Assembly: GCF_029407905.1 (NCBI RefSeq)
Contig: NW_026577902.1
Span: 1,798,001 to 1,862,000 of the forward strand
Reading direction: 5' to 3'
Origin: Bubalus kerabau
Taxonomy: Eukaryota > Chordata > Mammalia > Artiodactyla > Bovidae
Length of the DNA: 64,000 nucleotides
In this document: positions 58,417 to 64,000 of the stretch, piece after piece
How positions within the stretch are numbered: the first letter of the stretch is position 1
How the letters are laid out: each line of letters starts with the position of its first letter
The notes under the pieces: model-generated
What the model saw: the letters and a program-made list of their open reading frames with translations, nothing else
Told to the model about the DNA's origin: nothing
The model's database searches: none
Position numbers and translations under genes: made by a program

Positions 58417-58590
58417 GGCAGAGGAGAAGGGGATGACAGAGGATACGATGGTTGTATGGCATCACTGACTCGATGGACATGAGTTTGAGCAAGCCCCTGG
58501 AGTTGGTGACGGACACGGAAGCCTAGCGTCCTTCAGGCCACGGGGTCCCAAAGAGTCAGACACGACTGAGCAACTGAACTGAACTGAACT
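58417..58590 (+). mobile_element. Bov-tA / BovB 3'-end SINE fragment, copy 1
   Basis: 'ggcagaggagaaggggatga' to the terminal 'actgaactgaactgaact', including 'aagagtcagacacgactgag'. This is the characteristic 3' part shared by BovB LINEs and Bov-tA SINEs of ruminants. Confidence 0.85.
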
Positions 58591-58800
58591 AACAAACGTT
58601 TCTCCAGGTGTTTTGGTTACCCGAGTTTCTATCCTTGTGACGACAGTGTATTGAATAGCTAGGTCATTTCCAAATAAATGAAAGTTCTGAAACATTCACG
58701 ACTTGAAAGGACCTCCCTTTTACACAGAAACAAAAGAGATTTTTGACTCTCCATGAATAGTGTCTGGCACCATCCTGACATGTTAAATGTAAGAAAGCAA

Positions 58801-58826
58801 TTGTTTTGTTTTGTTTTGTTCTGTTC
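58801..58826. repeat. (TTTTG)n microsatellite
   Basis: A 'ttgttttgttttgttttg' run ending 'ttctgttctt'. The copy-2 equivalent is at 63150-63180 with different length. Confidence 0.9.
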
Positions 58827-59269
58827 TTGGGGGTGGGGGGAGGGGGGCGGGCTATAGCCAATGCCAATATAAAAGTCAGTTCTTGGTTGCTGAAGGGAAA
58901 TGTATGACTTGTTATATCAAGAAAGTATGTGGAATGCAATGGCACTTGAGGAAGGAAAACGAAGTAGTTCTGTCTTACAGGTGGCAGTTTCAGGATGGGA
59001 GAAGCAAAGGAATGGGTACAGAATGGGATAAGGAGGTTGTAGGGAAAGTGGACCCCCAGAAAAGAGTTCTGTGCCTAGCACAAGTTTTCTTGAGATGTCG
59101 AACTGCCTTTGCTAATGGAGTTTAAGTTTCTTTACCTCTTAAGTGATCTCTTCTAGGTTGACCTAGAACAGAAATCTTTGGTTAGCTTTGGCTAAGTGGA
59201 GAAGTAGTGTTTCACGGTGACATATGTGATGCTTCCTGACTGTTTGCAGCCCTTTTGATATCGATGCCT

Positions 59270-59564
59270 TGCTTCTGCTGCTGCTGCCGCCGCCGCTGCT
59301 GCTAAGTCGTTTCAGTCGTGTCCGACTCTGTGCGACCCCATAGACGGCAGCCCACCAGGCCCCGCAGTCCCTGGGGTTCTCTAGGCAAGAACACTGGAGT
59401 GGGTTGCCATTTCCTCCTCCCATGCATGAAAGTGAAAAGTGAACGTGAAGTCGCTCAGTGGTGTCCGACTCTTAACCACCCCATGGACTGCAGCCTACCA
59501 GGCTCCTCCATCCATGGGATTTTCCATGCAAGAGTACTGGAGTGGGGTGCCATTGCCTTCTCCC
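59270..59564 (-). mobile_element. Bov-A2 SINE, copy 1
   Basis: The dimeric ruminant SINE in reverse orientation. The plus strand reads a (CTG)n/(CCG)n tail, 'gctaagtcgtttcagtcgtg', 'ccactgg...gagtgggttgcc', then the second monomer ending 'ccattgccttctccc'. It is flanked by ATATCGATGC (59258) and ATATCTATGC (59565), a target duplication of about 12 bp. Confidence 0.93.
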
Positions 59565-59576
59565 ATATCTATGCAC

Positions 59577-61112
59577 AAGCCTGCCTAAATAATTGACTTC
59601 TAGCTAGCTTTGGGATGCCAATGACCATCCACCCTTACCAGGCAACAGAGAAGAGAAAAACACTTACCACAGGAGGTCCTGGTAAGGAACAAGGAACTAA
59701 CAAGCTCCCGCCAACCAGGATTCTGCAGAGGTCAACAAGAGGTCAGTAAGAGATGGAAGACTGCAGTCCAGAGGTCCTAGCAACTTCCATCTTGCAGCAG
59801 AGACCCAGCATAGTCAAAACGAATTCAATGTTGCAAAAAATAAGTAAACAAATAAAGGACAGAAGTCCTTTGAACACATGACTGAGATTAGGGGTGAGGC
59901 AGTACATGTACGGTGCCCGGAAAACTTAAAGTATGAGAAAGGAAAGAATTTAAAGACAACTATCAAGCTGTCCGAACTGATAAAAACGAAAGATTACACA
60001 GTTTTTTCTGTATATATTAGCAGATAATAATCTGAAAAGGAATTTAAAAAAATTCCCTTTCAATAATGTCAACATGAATACAACACTTTGCCATGGATGT
60101 AACGAGGATGACAAGACTGGCACACTGGAAATTATACACCCTGGCTGAAAACTATCCTGAATACATGGACAGATATTCCATAACAATGGAAAGACTTAAG
60201 ATGGCAATACCATGGAATGCATCTTCAATCTGAAATGAAGATTTGATATGATTTGATCGCTCAGAGCTTTTGTGTCATCAATTGTTATTAAAGTATAAAT
60301 GAGATAGAGAAAGCTGCTGACTTAGACTTGAGGCGGGGTGTACGCCCTGCTGGTCTCTAGCCAGATATTCTACAGGCACTAGCAGTCAGCTAAGGAAAGA
60401 AAGGCACTGTCTCAGGGAATGGCACCAGGCCCCTCCCCCACGACATGCCTTGAGGTCACATTGGCAGCAGGTGAGTCATCCTGGGCCAAAAACTGATTGA
60501 CATGAATCTTGAAGAAAGGCAGTATTCCAGGCAAATATATCATTTCCTTAACATAGATTAGGAGAACAAGGTACGAGGAAAACATACTGTTTTGTTCAAG
60601 TCGCTTCTGAGCCTATTGGGGGAACCGACCTGAAGCCAGAGTCCAGCAGATATACATAGGATATTTACATCGCTTAAGACAAACATTTCCTCAGGAACAA
60701 ATGCGTTGCTTAGCTCAAGGTTTGTCTGCGAAATTCTTACACATCAGTAGATGGCTCCGAGCTGGGTTTCTACACACAAGAACATGAATGCAAAGGACAA
60801 GCCTGCACAGCCCATCTGACCCCTCCCCCACAGCTAGCAGCATTTCCAAGTGACCTCCTAAGGCCTTCCCCAAAATACAGGGGCACCTCTGGGTTTCCTG
60901 TTTCCCTCACTTCGAACACTTTTCTTAAAAAAAAAAAAAAATCCTGCACACTTCTTGATAGAATGCCACAGTGCAAGGAAAACAGGCCTTCAATACTTAA
61001 ACCTCCCTGTGCCAAACACTTGGGGCTTGGTTTTGTTTTGTTTTGTTTTTTAATTACACCACCACATAATTTAAACTTTTTACAATTTCTAATTATTCAG
61101 TACCAAAACACC
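59577..61112. other. Remainder of the 4.4-kb unit, no recognised genes
   Basis: About 1.5 kb of ordinary AT-moderate sequence with short homopolymers (A15 at about 60927-60941) and a (TTTTG)n run near 61031-61050. I see no conserved reading frame or repeat family that I can name. Only one copy is in the window, because copy 2 is cut by the window end. Confidence 0.6.
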
Positions 61113-61559
61113 AAACTTTTATTGCACAAGGTCCCCATGAAAAGGCCCACGCATCAGGACAGCCACAGATTCTGCCATGAAAGGGCAGCAAGGTGCCCTC
61201 CCCACTTCTTTGCTGCCTGGGCGGCCACCAGGGTTTGAAATCCATGCACCCTACTAACTTTCTAGGGTGCAATTCGCGGACCCTTCCCTTTCTCATCCTA
61301 GCAGGTGCTCCAGGGCCCGCTGGCCTACAAAGTGCCAGAAGCAGGGCTGGGCCAGCCGGCCAGAGTTCAGGGTTCTGTCCCTTAGACTTCCAGGGGACAC
61401 TAGGCTGCTTGGGAAAACCGTGCAGACTGAGATTTTTCAGCAAAGGGGTGGATCGGTAAAGGCCTTGACACCAAGGGCGAGGCCTTTCTGCAACCGCCAG
61501 GTTGGGGAGCTCCGAGAATGTGCCAACAGAGGGCGGAATACGTGGTTCCCTGCTCCAAG

Positions 61560-61975
61560 CAGTCCCAGTTCTCTGACCTGTGGCCCGCAGCCCTCCGCTG
61601 CACCCACTAGATGTGGATCCTTGGGGACACATTAGCATAGGAAATGGGCGTTCCTAGCCGCAGTGGCGACCCCGGAGAGCACAACTGGGACCGAACCCCC
61701 ACCCACAGCCATCTAAATCTCGACCCGCGCAGCCCAGGTTTACCCCGCCCCTGCCGCACTCCCAGCGCGTTTCCAGCTGCAGTGGGGACCCCCGAGAGCA
61801 CAACTGTTACCACCCCCCACCCCCTCCCGACCGGAACCCCGACCCGCGCCGCCTGGGATCGCCCCGCCCCTGGCGCGCTCCCGGCGCATTGCCCACTTCC
61901 ACCAGGGGCTCCCGGTGAGCCCTGTCCCCACGCCCGGTTCCAGGAGAGGCTCTCGGACCTCGCTACTGCCGCCAG
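61560..61975. repeat. CpG-rich block with subrepeats, copy 2
   Basis: Same as 57030-57650 with subrepeats at 61656 ('tagccgcagtggcgaccccg') and 61771 ('cagctgcagtggggaccccc'). It has one subrepeat fewer than copy 1. Confidence 0.75.
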
Positions 61976-62085
61976 GTCAAACACGAGGACAATACATCCA
62001 CCCCACAGAGACAATCCAAGCTGTCTATGATTTAGGGTTCAAACGAGGACTACAGAAAGGAAAGATGTCCTGACCTAGGAGGGCC

Positions 62086-62537
62086 ATGAGAGTCTATAGA
62101 TCCAAACAAAATTGGGTACCAAGGAAGCTTTTTTCCTTGGAACCCGGAAAGCTGGTTCTTTGCATATGCAATGACCAACAATTAGCTTGTTACCCAAGCC
62201 TGCCTCGCTGCCACCCCCACTCCCCCCCCCCCCCACTTCCCAGGAAAACGGCTCAAAGAAATATTTTAAATCTCAGGCGGAAAACTGGAAGATGTCTTGT
62301 CTGTCTGTCTGGATTAAGGTATATGTCAGTGTGAGCCTTGTGTTTTTTGATAATATTGCTCAAGTTCTGAGTTCTGATTTCAATGGTCTCAAGACAAGGC
62401 AGCCCTTCCAAATCAAACTGCTGGAAATACAAGAAAACATTGACCTAAATGAATGTCAGAGTCCCGTGAACTGGGAACTAGTCAATATTAAATATCTAGT
62501 ATTTTTGGTTTTGCTCCTCCACTATAGACATGTCTAA
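62086..62537 (+). pseudogene. Copy-2 equivalent of the hypothetical frame, frameshifted
   Basis: Homologous to 57757-58200. The start codon region ('atgagagtctatag') differs, and a C-run at 62222-62234 breaks the frame into 62086-62334 and 62187-62537. The C-terminal part is almost identical to copy 1 and ends at the same TAA. Confidence 0.3.
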
Positions 62538-62753
62538 GAGTCAACAACATTAAGCACAACATGTACATAGTGCCTAGGTTTCTTTTGAGGTAAAAATTGC
62601 TCTATTGTTATATGTGTCACAAGCTTGTCAGCAAGAAAGTACCTGGAAACAGCAACAACCAATGTAAAATATGTAAATGTGATATGAGCTTTTAGATAAA
62701 CTCTTAACAATAATTATACTCTAAAATATCTGCCTCTCATAGTCTTGATTGAA

Positions 62754-62927
62754 GGCAGAGGAGAAGGGGATGACAGAGGATAAGATGGTTGGATGGCATC
62801 ACTGACTCGATGGACATGAGTTTGAGCAAGCCCCTGGAGTTGGTGATGGACACGGAAGCCTGGCGTCCTGCAGGCCACAGGGTCACAAAGAGTCAGACTC
62901 AACTGAGCAACTGAACTGAACTGAACT
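62754..62927 (+). mobile_element. Bov-tA / BovB 3'-end SINE fragment, copy 2
   Basis: The same insertion as 58417-58590, carried by the duplication; it ends 'actgaactgaactgaact'. Confidence 0.85.
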
Positions 62928-63645
62928 TACAATCGTTCCTCCAGGTGTTTTGGTTACCTGAGTTTCTATCCTGGTGCTAAACTAAGTGACGACAGTGTAT
63001 TGAATAGCTAGGTCACTTCCAAATAAATGAAACTTCTGAAACATTCACGACTTGAAAGGACCTCCCTTTTACACAGAAACAAAAGAGATTTTTGACTCTG
63101 CATGAATAGTGACTGGCACCATCCGAACATATTAAATGTAAGAAAGCAATTTTTTTGTTTTGTTTTGTTTTGTTCTGTTCTTGCAGGAAGCGGGGTGGGC
63201 GCTATTATCACTGATAGGTATGCTCACCAATCTATCAAATGCCAATATAAGAGTCAGTTCTTGGTTGCTGAAGGGAAATGCATGACTTGTTATTACAAGA
63301 ATGTATGGAATGCAATCACACTTTAAGAAGGAAAACGAAGTAGTTCTGTCTTACAGGTGGCATTTTCAGGACGGGAGAAGCAAAGGAATGGGTACAGAAT
63401 GGGATAAGGAGGTTGTAGGGAAAGTAGGCCCCCAGAAAAGAGTTTTGTGCCTAGCACAAGTTTTCTTGAGATGTTGAACTGCCTTTGCTAATGGAGTTTA
63501 AGTTTCTTTACCTCTTAAGTGATCTCTTCTAGGTTGACCTAGAACAGAAATCTTTCGTTAGCTTTGGCTAAGAGGAGAAGTATTGTTTCACGATGACATA
63601 TGTGATCCTACCTGACTGTTCTCATCCCCTTTGATATCTATGCAC

Positions 63646-63918
63646 TGCTGCTGCTGCTGCTGCAGCTGCTAAGTGGTTCAGTTGAGGCCGACCCTGTGCC
63701 ACGCCATAGATGGCAGCCCACCAGGCCCCGCAGTCTCTGGGGTTCTCTAGGCAAGAACACTGGAGTGGGTTGCCATTTCCTCCTCCTATGCATGAAAGTG
63801 AAAAGTGAAAACGAAGTCACTCAGTGGTGTCCGACTCTTAGCCACCCCATGGACTGCAGCCTACCAGGCTCCTCCATCCTTGGGATTTTCCAGGAGTGGG
63901 GTGCCATTGCCTTCTCCC
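63646..63918 (-). mobile_element. Bov-A2 SINE, copy 2
   Basis: The same insertion as 59270-59564. Its target duplication is ATATCTATGCAC (63634-63645) and ATATCTGTGCAC (63919-63930). The CTG tail is purer here, and the second monomer has lost about 15 bases ('attttccaggagtgggg'). Confidence 0.92.
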
Positions 63919-64000
63919 ATATCTGTGCACAAGCCTGCCTAAATAATTGACTTCTAGCCAACTTTGGGATGCCCATGACCACCCACCCTTACCAGGCAAC

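Larger units (their letters stand above)
56666..61112. repeat. Large tandem repeat (4447-bp unit), copy 1
   Basis: The sequence 'aaacttttattgcacaagg' at 56666 recurs at 61113, and matching sequence follows through the window end: GC-rich block, 'gacaatccaagctgtctatg' segment, Bov-tA, Bov-A2. The unit is therefore 4447 bp. It is not related to satellite I. It may be a pericentromeric tandem duplication or a large-unit satellite. A bovine satellite with a multi-kb unit carrying SINE sequences (1.709 type) is known, but I cannot establish identity. Copy 2 differs by scattered substitutions and small indels (for example about 30 bases missing in copy 1 near 58827). Confidence 0.85.
61113..64000. 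repeat. Large tandem repeat (4447-bp unit), copy 2, cut by window end
   Basis: It repeats 56666 to about 59650 of copy 1 in the same order and orientation. The GC-rich block is about 115 bases shorter (two subrepeats), which brings the local offset down from 4447 to about 4335. Later small insertions bring it back to about 4377. Confidence 0.88.

Noticed and set aside
59270..59564. tRNA gene suggested by tRNA-like SINE sequence
   Set aside because: Bov-A2 is a SINE; there is no cloverleaf with intact A and B boxes and no CCA-type end here.

Overview
The window is ruminant heterochromatin, almost certainly from cattle or a close relative (tribe Bovini). The evidence is a tandem array with a unit of about 1.40 kb built on recurrent CTCGAG-type subrepeats and an EcoRI site in most units. 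This matches bovine satellite I (the 1.715 density satellite, a 1402-bp EcoRI monomer). There is also a full-length L1 of the bovine type, a betaretrovirus-like (ERVK class) endogenous provirus with a solo LTR of the same family, and Bov-tA and Bov-A2 SINEs. I see no intact host gene. Long antisense reading frames in the satellites are a by-product of composition.

Layout. 1-6240: a satellite alternating a short (about 0.53 kb) and a long (about 0.70 kb) monomer, interrupted by a 1300-bp solo LTR (2454-3753) with a perfect 6-bp target duplication. At 6240/6241 it switches abruptly to satellite I. Satellite I then runs to 56665, split by two insertions: a full-length, coding-defective L1 (24494-32659, + strand) and a provirus of about 6.9 kb (35072-41949, - strand). 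Removing both leaves a continuous satellite of about 25 units. The units are not uniform. There is a standard type, a type with about 18 extra bases, and a GC-richer 'B' type, and a B / standard / +18 / +18 order occurs twice about 39 kb apart. Two exchange scars are visible (45562-45801 and about 49766). From 56666 to the end lies a different large-unit tandem repeat, with one complete 4447-bp copy and a second partial copy, each carrying a GC-rich segment and the same two SINE insertions.

The most unusual object is inside the provirus. Between the pol (integrase) remnant and the env transmembrane remnant there is no surface-subunit sequence. Instead there is a GC-rich block whose sense strand encodes a signal peptide and mature N-terminus that I recognise as TIMP2 exon 1. 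The former start codon reads ATA and the first mature cysteine has become tyrosine. This looks like a host gene fragment captured by an endogenous betaretrovirus. The rest of the provirus is a mosaic: a gag matrix reading frame, a second partial matrix copy, dUTPase and protease remnants, no recognisable reverse transcriptase, and an AT-rich block in its place.

Repeat family names are from recognition of sequence, period and structure, without database searches. Boundaries inside degenerate elements are approximate.
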